Shown piece after piece: positions 56,453 to 64,000 of a stretch of 64,000 nucleotides of DNA. Position 1 is the first letter of the stretch, and every line of letters starts with the position of its first letter. Origin of the DNA: an uncultured Anaerolineae bacterium (GTDB lineage: Bacteria > Chloroflexota > Anaerolineae > Aggregatilineales > Phototrophicaceae); the NCBI GenBank assembly GCA_937922795.1, contig CALAJK010000043.1, positions 1 to 64,000 on the forward strand, in the 5' to 3' direction. The notes under the pieces are model-generated. The model searched no databases, was not told where the DNA came from, and saw only the letters and a list, made by a program, of their open reading frames with translations. A program made the position numbers and the translations under genes.

Positions 56453-57588
56453 TGGCTTGGCGGCTGCTGGCAGCTTCCGGCATTTTTCACCCTGAGGCGG
56501 GCGGCCCGGCAACCTACCTGTCCGAACTGCTGCCGGCGCTGCAGCGCCGCGGCTGGGAGGTGCAGGCGCTGGCCTACGGCTCCGGCTCAACTAATGGCTA
56601 CCCATATCCGCTGCGGCGCATCCCCCGGCGGGCGCTGCCGGTGCGCTGGGCGGACTATGCGCGGGCGGCGCAGCCGCTGCTGGCCTGGGCCGACCTGGTC
56701 TACATCCATTCGGTTGGGCTGCCGCTGGTGGGTTCGCGCCGCGCCCCGCGGGTCATCAAAATCGTCGGCGACCCGGCCTGGGAACGCGCCATCCGCCGCG
56801 GCTGGATCGCCCCCACCGAGGACATTGACGCCTTCCAGACGCGGCGCTACAGCCCGATCGTCAGCCTGTTCCAGGCGCTGCGGAACCGCGAAGTACGGGC
56901 GATGGACGGCGTGATCGTGCCCAGCGCTTACCTGCGCCAGATGGTGATCGGCTGGGGCGCTGAACCGGCGCGGGTGCAGGTGATCTACAACGCGCTGCCC
57001 CCCGAACCGCCCGACGTCCCGGCCACCCAGGCCGAAGCGCGGGCGCGGCTGGGGCTGGACGACCGGCCGCTGCTGCTGACGGTGGCGCGGCTGACGCCCT
57101 GGAAGGGGGTGGACCACTTGATCGCCGCCCTGAGCCGCGTCCCAGACGCCCACCTGCTGGCGGCAGGTGATGGCGATCAGCTTCCGGCGCTGGAGCGGCT
57201 GGCGCGCCAGCACGGCCTGGCCGACCGGGTGACCTTCCTGGGGCGCGTCCCGCGCGAGCAGGTGGCGCTGTACATGAAAGCCGCCGACTACACCGTCCTC
57301 TACTCCGGTTACGAAGGGCTGTCGCATACCCTGCTGGAGAGCCTGCGCGCCGGGACGCCGGTCATCGCCAGCGACAAAGGCGGCAACCCGGAGGTCGTGC
57401 GCCACGGCGTCAACGGCCTGCTCGTCCCGTATGCGGATCCGGCGGCGCTGGCAGCGGCGCTGATCGAGGCGTTCCAGCCGGGGCGGCGGGCGGCGCTGGC
57501 GGCGCAGACCGGCGCTGGCATGGAGCGCTTCGCCTTCGAGACGCTGGTGCAGCGCACCGACGCCGCGCTGCGCGCATTCCTGAGGTAG
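56452..57588 (+). CDS. family 4 glycosyltransferase
   Basis: A 378-residue GT-B enzyme. The N-terminal domain begins AWRLLAASGIFHPEAGGPATYLSELLPAL, and the C-terminal domain carries LLTVARLTPWKGVDHLIAAL and the retaining EX7E-type region GYEGLSHTLLESLRAGTPVIASDKGGNPEVV. Likely adds hexose to lipid or surface glycan. The start at 56452 overlaps the previous stop; an upstream in-frame start would lie inside that gene. Confidence 0.9.
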   Translation: MAWRLLAASGIFHPEAGGPATYLSELLPALQRRGWEVQALAYGSGSTNGYPYPLRRIPRRALPVRWADYARAAQPLLAWADLVYIHSVGLPLVGSRRAPRVIKIVGDPAWERAIRRGWIAPTEDIDAFQTRRYSPIVSLFQALRNREVRAMDGVIVPSAYLRQMVIGWGAEPARVQVIYNALPPEPPDVPATQAEARARLGLDDRPLLLTVARLTPWKGVDHLIAALSRVPDAHLLAAGDGDQLPALERLARQHGLADRVTFLGRVPREQVALYMKAADYTVLYSGYEGLSHTLLESLRAGTPVIASDKGGNPEVVRHGVNGLLVPYADPAALAAALIEAFQPGRRAALAAQTGAGMERFAFETLVQRTDAALRAFLR

Positions 57589-57595
57589 CCCGCTG

Positions 57596-58441
57596 ATGGG
57601 GACGCTGTACATCGTGCCGACGCCCATCGGCAACCTGGAGGACATCACGCTGCGGGCGCTGCGCGTCCTGCGCGAGGCGGCGCTGGTGGCCGCCGAAGAT
57701 ACTCGCACCACCCGCGTGCTGCTCGACCACTACGGCATCGGGGCGCGGCTCATCAGCTACCATGAACATAACAAGCTCGCCCGCTTGGACGCCATCTTCG
57801 ACGCGCTGGCCGCCGGCGATGTGGCGCTGGTCTCCGACGCTGGGACGCCGGGCGTGTCCGATCCTGGCTACGAGCTGATCGTCGAGGCCATCCGGCGCGG
57901 CGTCCGCGTCGAGCCGCTGCCAGGAGCCAACGCCATCCTGACGGCGCTGGTCGGCTCCGGCCTGCCGACCGATAGTTTCGTCTACTTGGGGTTTTTGCCG
58001 CGCCGAACTCAAGCGCTGCGCGCGCTGCTGGCCGATCTGGCCGGCGAACGGCGCACGCTGGTCGCCTACGAGAGCCCCCGCCGGCTGGTCGAGACGCTAG
58101 CCCTCCTGCTGGAGGCGTGGGGCGACCGGCCGGCCTGCGTGGCGCGGGAGCTGACCAAGCTGCACGAGGAGTTCCGGCGCGGCCCGGTCAGCGCGCTGCT
58201 GGCACACTACCGTGACCAGCCGCTCCGCGGCGAGATCACGCTGGTGGTCGGGGGCGCGTCGACGACGGCGATCGCCCGCTGGGACGAGGCGCGGCTGCGG
58301 GCGGCGCTGGCGGAACGGCTGCGAACCGGCGAGCCGCTCAGCCGGGCGGCGCGGGCGCTGGCCGCCGAGTCGGGTTGGGATCGGCGCGCCATCTACGCGC
58401 TGGGCGCTGGACATGAAAATGACCCTGGAAATCGCGCTTAA
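57596..58441 (+). CDS. rsmI: 16S rRNA 2'-O-methyltransferase RsmI
   Basis: Methylates the ribose of C1402 in 16S rRNA. The 281-residue protein shows the tetrapyrrole-methylase-like fold with LYIVPTPIGNLEDITLRAL, AAEDTRTTRVLLDHYGI, LVSDAGTPGVSDPG, PLPGANAILTALVGSGLP and CVARELTKLHEEF. The C-terminal ~70 residues hold a short helical tail. It begins 8 bases after the glycosyltransferase stop. Confidence 0.95.
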   Translation: MGTLYIVPTPIGNLEDITLRALRVLREAALVAAEDTRTTRVLLDHYGIGARLISYHEHNKLARLDAIFDALAAGDVALVSDAGTPGVSDPGYELIVEAIRRGVRVEPLPGANAILTALVGSGLPTDSFVYLGFLPRRTQALRALLADLAGERRTLVAYESPRRLVETLALLLEAWGDRPACVARELTKLHEEFRRGPVSALLAHYRDQPLRGEITLVVGGASTTAIARWDEARLRAALAERLRTGEPLSRAARALAAESGWDRRAIYALGAGHENDPGNRA

Positions 58442-58453
58442 AACCGCTACAAT
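58426..58453 (+). promoter_or_regulatory. promoter of rpsD
   Basis: TGGAAA at 58426-58431 and TACAAT at 58448-58453 are 16 bases apart. The promoter lies at the end of rsmI and leaves a leader of about 68 bases before rpsD. No known ribosomal-protein leader was recognised. Confidence 0.55.
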
Positions 58454-58528
58454 GATCCGACCTGATACATAAAATTGTGAGAGCATTCGTGCTGACGGGT
58501 TGACCCCGGTAATTTTGAGGACTGTTCG

Positions 58529-59155
58529 ATGGCATCCTACCACGGGCCTAAGGCGAAAGTGCAGCGGCGATTCGGCGAGGTGCTGATCCCGCGCCCGAAG
58601 TACCAGCGCATCCTGGAGAAGCGCGCCTATCCCCCCGGCGACCACGGCAAAGAGAAGCAGTTCCGGTCAGGGCGCCGCAGCGACTACGGCTTGCAGCTCA
58701 ATGAGAAGCAGAAGCTGGCCTTCAGCTACAACGTGCGCGAGCGCCAGCTCCGCCGCTATTTTCTGAAGGCGCGGCAGCAGCCGGGCAACACCGGCGCTAA
58801 CCTGCTGGCGCTGCTGGAGCGCCGGCTGGACAACCTGGTCTACCGGGCCGGGTTTGCCGCCACCATTTGGGCGGCGCGCCAGTTGGTCAGCCACGGCCAC
58901 ATCCTGGTGGATGGCGTGCGCCTGAACATCCCGTCCTACTCGGTGGCCCCCGGCCAGACCATCGCCGTCCACGAAAAGATGCGCAAGAACCCGCACGTGA
59001 TCGAATCAGTGGAGTCCAGCCCCTACACGCCGCCGTTCCTAGAGGTGGATCGCACCGCCCTGCAGGCCACGCTGACGCGCGTGCCGGAGCGCGGCGAAAT
59101 CCAGGTGCCGGTGGACGAGCAGTTGGTGGTCGAGTACTACACCCGGCTCACCTAG
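58529..59155 (+). CDS. rpsD: 30S ribosomal protein S4
   Basis: A 208-residue S4 with the RNA-binding S4 domain at ~95-160 (LLERRLDNLVYRAGFAATI ... ARQLVSHGHILVDGVRLNIP) and N-terminal GPKAKVQRRFG. No zinc-binding Cys are present in the N-terminal part (C- form). It stands apart from the usual rpsM-rpsK-rpoA cluster, with its own promoter and terminator. Confidence 0.96.
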   Translation: MASYHGPKAKVQRRFGEVLIPRPKYQRILEKRAYPPGDHGKEKQFRSGRRSDYGLQLNEKQKLAFSYNVRERQLRRYFLKARQQPGNTGANLLALLERRLDNLVYRAGFAATIWAARQLVSHGHILVDGVRLNIPSYSVAPGQTIAVHEKMRKNPHVIESVESSPYTPPFLEVDRTALQATLTRVPERGEIQVPVDEQLVVEYYTRLT

Positions 59156-59182
59156 TTGGGTTGGGCAGGTGGTGAAGTTGAT

Positions 59183-59212
59183 GGGGCGCGGCGCGCTGGC
59201 TGCGCCCCTTTT
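59183..59212 (+). terminator. rho-independent terminator of rpsD
   Basis: A 7-bp GC stem GGGGCGC/GCGCCCC (59183-59189 with 59202-59208) followed directly by TTTT. It starts 27 bases after the rpsD stop. Confidence 0.8.
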
Positions 59213-59221
59213 GATTCGGCC

Positions 59222-60517
59222 TCAGCGTTCGTTGGTGGGCCGCGCCAGCGGCAGCCTGGCCGCATCCAACCCCGCCAGATCGAGCGCGCTGACCGGCATC
59301 CAGATGACGGTGGCATCCTCTGGGCGGCGAAGCTGCAGCCAATCGGTGGCGCGGTTGCGCCCCAGCGCCTCGAAGACGTCGCCCGGATAGGCGACATCCA
59401 GTTCGCGGTAGGCGTCGCCCGGACCGACGCGCATGTTCACGCCGCCGCTGCCGACGACTGTCACGCGCGGCGCCTGCGCCAGCTCGAACACCAGTTGGTA
59501 GCCGTCAATCCAGCGCGGCATCAGGTTGACGAACGTATTGCCCGGCTTGAACGGCAGCGCGCTCCCGTCTGGCAGGACATACTGCAGCGGCTCCGACCGC
59601 GCAGCGCGCCGCCACTCGCCTTCATAGCAGCGCCCGTCGCGGCACAGCACCGCCCGCCCGCTGCCGATGAAATTGACCGAGAAGGCGAAGTTGCCCGGCC
59701 CCCAGTAGCCGTCGGCCACCACCGGCTGCACCGTGTGTTCCTCCTCGACCACCAGCACGTTGGCGGCGCTGATCTGCGTCTCGTGCAGCGCGTCGAAATG
59801 CGGCTCGCCATCCTGGCTGCGCAGCCAGCGGCCAGCGTCGGCATCATACGTCCAGACGATCTCCGTCTCGCGGTACTGCACGCGCACGCCAGCCACTGGC
59901 AGGCCGTCAGCCGGCGGCTGGTCGCTGAAGGCCATGCCGTACACCGGCTCAGGCGTCACGTCCCTGCCGCGGGCGACCGCCAGCTCGCGCAGCGCCGCCG
60001 TATCCCCAAACAGCGTGTGCTCCAGCGCCACGCCTTCGCGCGGGAAGCGGCACAGCGCCGGGCACGGGTCGACGCCGCCGATCGCCCGCGACGACACCAG
60101 CCGATCGCCGCGCAGCACGTCAATCGTCCCCTGCGCCATGCCCGAATACACGAACAGGGCGCGATAGATGCGAGTCAGCTCGAAATCAACCAGCCGTCCG
60201 CTGCGGATCGGCCCGACGTGCGGCGTGTCGCGCCCCAGGTAGATGGCGCTGAAGCGCGTCACACCGCCCGACAGCAGATGCTCCCAGACGATGTCAGCGT
60301 CCATCAGCCCAGACTGAGGCCGCACCAGCGGCGGGTAATCTGACACTTTGACCAGCAGCGGGCGGCGGTTGAGGGTCTCCGGATCATCCACCGGCAGGCC
60401 GGTGAGGGGGTTAATCCCCGCCGGGTAGGCGTTCGGCCCGATGATGATCGGCTCTACAGCGCGAACCGTGCCGCTCAGCAGCAGAGCGAGGACGATGAAG
60501 ATCAGGCGGTACAGCAT
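59222..60517 (-). CDS. secreted DUF3048-family protein with C-terminal SH3-like domain
   Basis: A 431-residue exported protein: signal peptide LYRLIFIVLALLLSGTVRAV, then a DUF3048 (YerB-like) domain marked by NPLTGLPVDDPETLNRRPLL, VWEHLLSGGVTRFSAIYLG, GPIRSGR and AFSVNFIGSG. Residues ~350-430 resemble an SH3b domain (VNMRVGPGDAYRELDVAYPGD). Function of the family is not known. The ATG at 60517 has AGGAG 6 bases upstream. Confidence 0.85.
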   Translation of the reverse strand: MLYRLIFIVLALLLSGTVRAVEPIIIGPNAYPAGINPLTGLPVDDPETLNRRPLLVKVSDYPPLVRPQSGLMDADIVWEHLLSGGVTRFSAIYLGRDTPHVGPIRSGRLVDFELTRIYRALFVYSGMAQGTIDVLRGDRLVSSRAIGGVDPCPALCRFPREGVALEHTLFGDTAALRELAVARGRDVTPEPVYGMAFSDQPPADGLPVAGVRVQYRETEIVWTYDADAGRWLRSQDGEPHFDALHETQISAANVLVVEEEHTVQPVVADGYWGPGNFAFSVNFIGSGRAVLCRDGRCYEGEWRRAARSEPLQYVLPDGSALPFKPGNTFVNLMPRWIDGYQLVFELAQAPRVTVVGSGGVNMRVGPGDAYRELDVAYPGDVFEALGRNRATDWLQLRRPEDATVIWMPVSALDLAGLDAARLPLARPTNER

Positions 60518-60659
60518 CAACAGCTCCTGAATCCAGCGCCAGCGTCATCTTCGGTCGGATTATAACACCGCCGCGCTGCGGCAGAAGGGCAGAAGGTTGA
60601 GGTTGAGGCCAAGGCTGCCGCTTCAGCATTCGGCAAGGGTTTTCTGGGTGGCAACAAAA

Positions 60660-60742
60660 TTTAGACACAATTTAGACGTACTGCTGTAACCTTTTAAACT
60701 ACTCTTAAACCAAATTGCCTATCTTGTCGTGCCTGGTATACT
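60660..60742 (+). promoter_or_regulatory. promoter and 11-bp-phased repeat operator of the AfuA-like operon
   Basis: TTGCCT (60715-60720) and TATACT (60737-60742), 16 bases apart, form the promoter. Upstream heptamers TTTAGAC at 60660 and 60671, TTTAAAC at 60693 and CTTAAAC at 60704 fall in a strict 11-base register that continues exactly to the -35 at 60715. Direct repeats spaced 11 bases are the mark of OmpR/PhoB-type response regulators, and CTTAAAC resembles cyanobacterial and Bacillus Pho boxes. Confidence 0.65.
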
Positions 60743-60770
60743 ACATAAACGCGTAAAGGAGAGATCGATA

Positions 60771-61862
60771 GTGATACCCGTGAAAAAGCTCTTGTTCGGG
60801 ATCAGCATCAGCTTGCTGATGCTCGTCGCTGCGCCGGTTTTCGCTCAGGAATCGACCTTGACAGTGCTCTGCACGCCGCAGGAGGACTGGTGCGTCGCCA
60901 TGACCGCCGCCTTCGAAGCGGAAACGGGCATTGACACTAACTATGTACGACTGTCTTCAGGCGAGTCGCTGGCGCGTTTGCGCGCAGGCCGCCAAAACCC
61001 TGAATTTTCAGTGTGGTGGGGCGGCCCAGCGGACGCCTTCATCGCTGCGGCTGAGGAAGGGTTGATCGAGCAGTATGAGTCGCCCAATGCTGCGGCCATC
61101 CCCGAAGAGTATCGCGATCCCGACAATTACTGGGCGGGCGTGTATGTCGGCGCGCTCGGCTTTTGTTCGAATGTCAAAGTTTTGGAAGAGCTCGGCATTG
61201 AACCGCCGACCTCCTGGGACGATCTGCTCGCGCCTGAGCTCAAGGGCTTTGTGGCGATGGCGCATCCGGCAACTTCCGGCACTGCCTTCACCGCTTTCTG
61301 GACCATCGTGACGCTGCGCGCTGACGCGCTTGAGGCGGAGGCAGCCGGAACCGGTTATGATGAACAAGGGTTTCCGACCCCAGCGGCGATCGACGCGGCT
61401 TTTGAGTATTACGCTCAGTTGAATAACAACATCCTTCAATACACACGCTCGGGTTCTGCGCCAGGGTCGCTGGCGGGGCAGGGTGAAATTGCAGTTGCCA
61501 TCATCTTTTCACATGACTGCACCAAGCTTCAGCAAGAAGGCTTCGAGGGCATCCTGACCACCACCTTCCCTGAAGAAGGGACTGGCTACGAAATTGGCGG
61601 CATGGCGATCGTCGCCAATGGCCCCGAACCGGAAGCGGCGCGGATGTGGTTTGACTGGGCGCTAACAGCGGCTGCTCAGGAGATTGGCCCCACGGTCAAT
61701 TCGCTGCAGCTTCCGACCAACCCAGACGCGGCGGTGTCGGAGCTGTCGGTCAATCTCACTGAGATCAATCTCGTCGATTACAATTTCGTCGCGGCTGGCT
61801 TGAACCGCGTCGCCATTGCTGAGCGCTTCGACGCCGAGATCGCGGCCGCGCCAACGTCGTAA
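60771..61862 (+). CDS. AfuA/FbpA-type solute-binding protein
   Basis: A 363-residue extracytoplasmic binding protein, signal peptide FGISISLLMLVAAPVFAQ. Family blocks: TVLCTPQEDWCVAMTAAFEA, SGESLARLRAGRQNPEFSVWWGG, GFCSNVKVLEELGIEPPTSW, AIIFSHDCTKLQQEGF. The family includes iron(III) carriers and AfuA, which carries hexose phosphates, so the ligand is open. The start is a GTG at 60771 with AAGGAGAG 7 bases upstream. A strong terminator-like hairpin follows before the permease gene. Confidence 0.88.
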   Translation: MIPVKKLLFGISISLLMLVAAPVFAQESTLTVLCTPQEDWCVAMTAAFEAETGIDTNYVRLSSGESLARLRAGRQNPEFSVWWGGPADAFIAAAEEGLIEQYESPNAAAIPEEYRDPDNYWAGVYVGALGFCSNVKVLEELGIEPPTSWDDLLAPELKGFVAMAHPATSGTAFTAFWTIVTLRADALEAEAAGTGYDEQGFPTPAAIDAAFEYYAQLNNNILQYTRSGSAPGSLAGQGEIAVAIIFSHDCTKLQQEGFEGILTTTFPEEGTGYEIGGMAIVANGPEPEAARMWFDWALTAAAQEIGPTVNSLQLPTNPDAAVSELSVNLTEINLVDYNFVAAGLNRVAIAERFDAEIAAAPTS

Positions 61863-61892
61863 GGACGTCAGCCCGATCAGCTTGGATTTTGC

Positions 61893-61923
61893 AAACCCCC
61901 ACTTGTCATGGTGGGGGTTTTTT
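61893..61923 (+). terminator. internal terminator/attenuator between binding-protein and permease genes
   Basis: A perfect 10-bp stem AAACCCCCAC/GTGGGGGTTT (61893-61902 with 61911-61920) with an 8-base loop and a run of six T ending at 61923. It sits 30 bases after the binding-protein stop and 13 bases before the permease start. Partial read-through would keep the binding protein in excess. Confidence 0.8.
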
Positions 61924-61935
61924 CACGGAGGGCGC

Positions 61936-63666
61936 TTGATCACCGTGCGAAACAGCGGACAGAGATACGCGGCCAAATATTTGAATGCGCTGCTGAAGGA
62001 TCCTTTACTATCAATCGCCATCATCGTATCGGTGATGTTCGTGCTCATCACCATCGTGCTGCCTCTGGTGGCAATGGTTGGCGAAAGCGTCTCCGAGAGC
62101 GGAAGACCGCTGTTCCAGCAGTATCTATCGTCTCCTGTTTACCAGACGATCATTGCCAATACCCTGGTATTGGGCGTGCTGGTCGGAATGGTGGGCACGG
62201 TGATCGGATTTCTTTTCGCCTTTGTTCAGGTGAAGCTCAACGTCCCTTTCAAACGGGCAATCCATATCATCGCCCTCGTCCCAGTGATTTCGCCCCCGTT
62301 CGCGGTCGCAACCGCGGCAATTGTCCTGTTTGGCCGCAATGGCACGATCACCCGCGGCATTTTGGGCGTGCGTTACGACATCTATGGGCTTGACGGGCTG
62401 GTGCTCGTGATGACCCTGTCCTTCTTCACCATCGCGTACCTCAATCTGCGCGGCATGATGGAGGCCCTTGATCCCGCCTTGGATGAGGCCGCGACCAATT
62501 TAGGCGCGAATAAGTGGCGCATCTTTCGCACAGTGACGCTGCCGATGCTCTTGCCTGGCCTCGCCAGCTCATTTCTGCTCTTGTTTGTGGAGGCAATCGC
62601 TGACCTAGGCAATCCTTTGGTCATGGGTGGCAATTACGAAGTCCTGGCAGCGCGAATTTATGTGACGATCATCGGCTTGTACGAGACGACTGGGGCGGCG
62701 GTGTTATCCGTCATTCTGTTAGTGCCATCGCTGACCGTGTTTTTGATTCAACGCTATTGGATCAACCGGATCAGCGTAGTCTCTGTCACGGGAAAGCCAT
62801 CAGGAACGCCGCAGTCGATTGATCATCCGCTGGTCAAGTGGACGTTATATGGGGCGGTGCTGCTGATCTGTGGATTGATCGTCCTCATTTATGGGACGAT
62901 CATTCACGGCGCGTTCGTACAGGTTCCCGGAGTCCGCTGGGACTGGACATTCGCCAACTTCGACTTCGTCATCAATGGCATTGGCAGCCAGGCCATGCGG
63001 GACACCACTACGCTGTCGGCGCTGGCAACCCCAATTGCCGGCCTGCTCGGCATGATCATCGCCTATCTGGTGGTGCGCAAAGAGTTTTGGGGGCGCAATG
63101 CGCTCGACTTCGGAACCATGCTCGGCATCGCCGTACCTGGAACGATCATCGGCATCGGCTATATCCTCGTTTTCAACACCCCCATCGGGATCGGTGATCT
63201 GACGCTCATCCCTAAGCTGACAGGCGGTCAGGGCATTTTCGGCGGTGCGTTGGCCATCGTGCTGGTTTTTGTCATTCGCAGCGTGCCGGCGGCGCTGCGC
63301 ACAGGCAGCGCGGCGCTGTCCCAGATTGATCCATCGATTGAAGAAGCCTCGATCAGCCTAGGCGCGGACAACGCCCGAACGTTTCGCCGCATCACGCTGC
63401 CGCTGATCCGCCCAGCGTTCCTGGCCGGGCTCATCTATGCCTTCGCCCGATCGATGACGACCATCTCCGCCATCGTGTTTCTGACGACGCCACAGACGAA
63501 GATCATGACAGCGCAGATCCTCAACGAAGTAGAGAACGGACGCTACGGCAATGCCTTCGCTTACTGCGTCATCCTGATTGCGATCGTGATGGCTGCGATT
63601 GGCGTTCTGTATTTTGTGGTTGGCGCGCAAACCGGCGCGGAGCGCCGCCTTGAGGGAGGGCGTTGA
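61936..63666 (+). CDS. ABC transporter permease, AfuB/FbpB type
   Basis: A 576-residue fused permease with two transport domains and about 12 spans. Coupling loops: [21 protein letters not shown] near residue 190 and [21 protein letters not shown] near 480. Start is uncertain: TTG at 61936 has GGAGG only 4 bases upstream, the GTG at 61945 has it 13 bases upstream; I use the TTG. The stop overlaps the ATPase start (TGATG). Codon use appears less G+C-rich than in most of the window. Confidence 0.88.
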   Translation: MITVRNSGQRYAAKYLNALLKDPLLSIAIIVSVMFVLITIVLPLVAMVGESVSESGRPLFQQYLSSPVYQTIIANTLVLGVLVGMVGTVIGFLFAFVQVKLNVPFKRAIHIIALVPVISPPFAVATAAIVLFGRNGTITRGILGVRYDIYGLDGLVLVMTLSFFTIAYLNLRGMMEALDPALDEAATNLGANKWRIFRTVTLPMLLPGLASSFLLLFVEAIADLGNPLVMGGNYEVLAARIYVTIIGLYETTGAAVLSVILLVPSLTVFLIQRYWINRISVVSVTGKPSGTPQSIDHPLVKWTLYGAVLLICGLIVLIYGTIIHGAFVQVPGVRWDWTFANFDFVINGIGSQAMRDTTTLSALATPIAGLLGMIIAYLVVRKEFWGRNALDFGTMLGIAVPGTIIGIGYILVFNTPIGIGDLTLIPKLTGGQGIFGGALAIVLVFVIRSVPAALRTGSAALSQIDPSIEEASISLGADNARTFRRITLPLIRPAFLAGLIYAFARSMTTISAIVFLTTPQTKIMTAQILNEVENGRYGNAFAYCVILIAIVMAAIGVLYFVVGAQTGAERRLEGGR

Positions 63667-64000
63667 TGCAGCAGCGCGCAGTACGGTTAAAGTTGGAAAA
63701 TGTCTCGAAATCGTTTCTCGATCGCGATGGCAAGGGCCATGTCCAGGCGGTAGATCATATCTCGCTGGATATTTACAGCGGCGAATTCCTAACGCTGTTG
63801 GGCCCGTCTGGTTGTGGCAAGACCACCACCTTGCGCTTGATCGCTGGCTTTGAACACCCCACCACGGGACGGATTCTACTGGATGGCGAGGACATTACCG
63901 GACAGCCGCCGAACAAGCGCGATATGGCGCTAGTCTTCCAGAATTACGCGCTCTTTCCGCATATGACCGTGTATCACAACGTGGCTTATGGCTTAGAGAC
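63666..64000 (+). CDS. ABC transporter ATP-binding protein (3' end outside window)
   Basis: The frame opens at ATG 63666, inside the permease stop, and is still open at the window edge (111 codons seen). Walker A is [13 protein letters not shown] and the Q-loop region reads [15 protein letters not shown], placing it in the FbpC/PotA/UgpC branch; the signature and Walker B lie outside the window. It completes a binding protein-permease-ATPase operon. Confidence 0.92.
   Translation, partial: MQQRAVRLKLENVSKSFLDRDGKGHVQAVDHISLDIYSGEFLTLLGPSGCGKTTTLRLIAGFEHPTTGRILLDGEDITGQPPNKRDMALVFQNYALFPHMTVYHNVAYGLE

Overview
The window is G+C-rich bacterial chromosome, densely coded on both strands, with many 4-base ATGA or TGATG gene overlaps. 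The closest fit is a member of the phylum Chloroflexota, probably an Anaerolineae-like lineage. That is an inference from gene content: a single-chain glycyl-tRNA synthetase carrying the alpha and beta parts, dnaG followed by rpoD, many secreted SH3b-type proteins, an XPB/Ssl2-like helicase-C protein without a motor, and a HxlA/HxlB pair. No 16S rRNA gene is present to confirm it.

Layout. 0-5.5 kb: a possible transposase tail at the left edge, then transketolase, a J-domain protein, a small membrane protein and a GH13 glycosidase (all minus). 5.7-9 kb: cupin, hexapeptide acyltransferase, a hairpin between convergent units, then a divergent PII protein and an ammonium transporter. 9-15.7 kb: a hydrolase, the formaldehyde-fixing/RuMP pair hxlAB, an SH3b-M15-like secreted protein, a GNAT plus aldehyde dehydrogenase pair and a two-repeat SH3-like secreted protein. 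16-19.8 kb: an FbpB/FbpC-like ABC operon interrupted by a cupin and a YwiC-like gene, with no binding protein. 19.8-24.8 kb: an XPB/Ssl2-like protein, an AAA ATPase that has lost its centre, a PIN nuclease and a secreted metallopeptidase. 24.8-32 kb: a secreted SH3 protein, Pmp3, two SGNH hydrolases, tRNA-Cys with its own promoter and terminator, an ECF sigma/anti-sigma pair, a triple-repeat COG4315 protein, a beta-propeller and a SIRT5-like sirtuin. 32-37.5 kb: an MBL hydrolase, a TrmH methylase and a UgpB-A-E type transporter. 37.8-43.7 kb: a membrane protein, surE, a membrane SGNH protein, Dps, a TPR protein and a haem-binding protein. 43.9-59.2 kb is mostly housekeeping: glyQS, dnaG, rpoD, Nudix-GNAT, glycosyltransferases, a response regulator, map, an avidin-family protein, ychF, rsmI and rpsD. 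59.2-64 kb: a DUF3048 protein and an AfuA/FbpA-type ABC operon that runs off the right edge.

The items most worth a second look are four. (1) A cytosolic avidin-family protein at 54.4 kb keeps all four biotin-site tryptophans but has lost the three residues that hold the ureido oxygen. (2) An AAA ATPase (DUF3696 family)/PIN nuclease pair in which the ATPase carries an in-frame internal deletion. (3) TTTAGAC/CTTAAAC heptamers in strict 11-bp register upstream of the AfuA-like transporter look like a Pho-box-type operator. (4) The PII protein has changed several ligand residues. All reading was by eye; no database searches were run.
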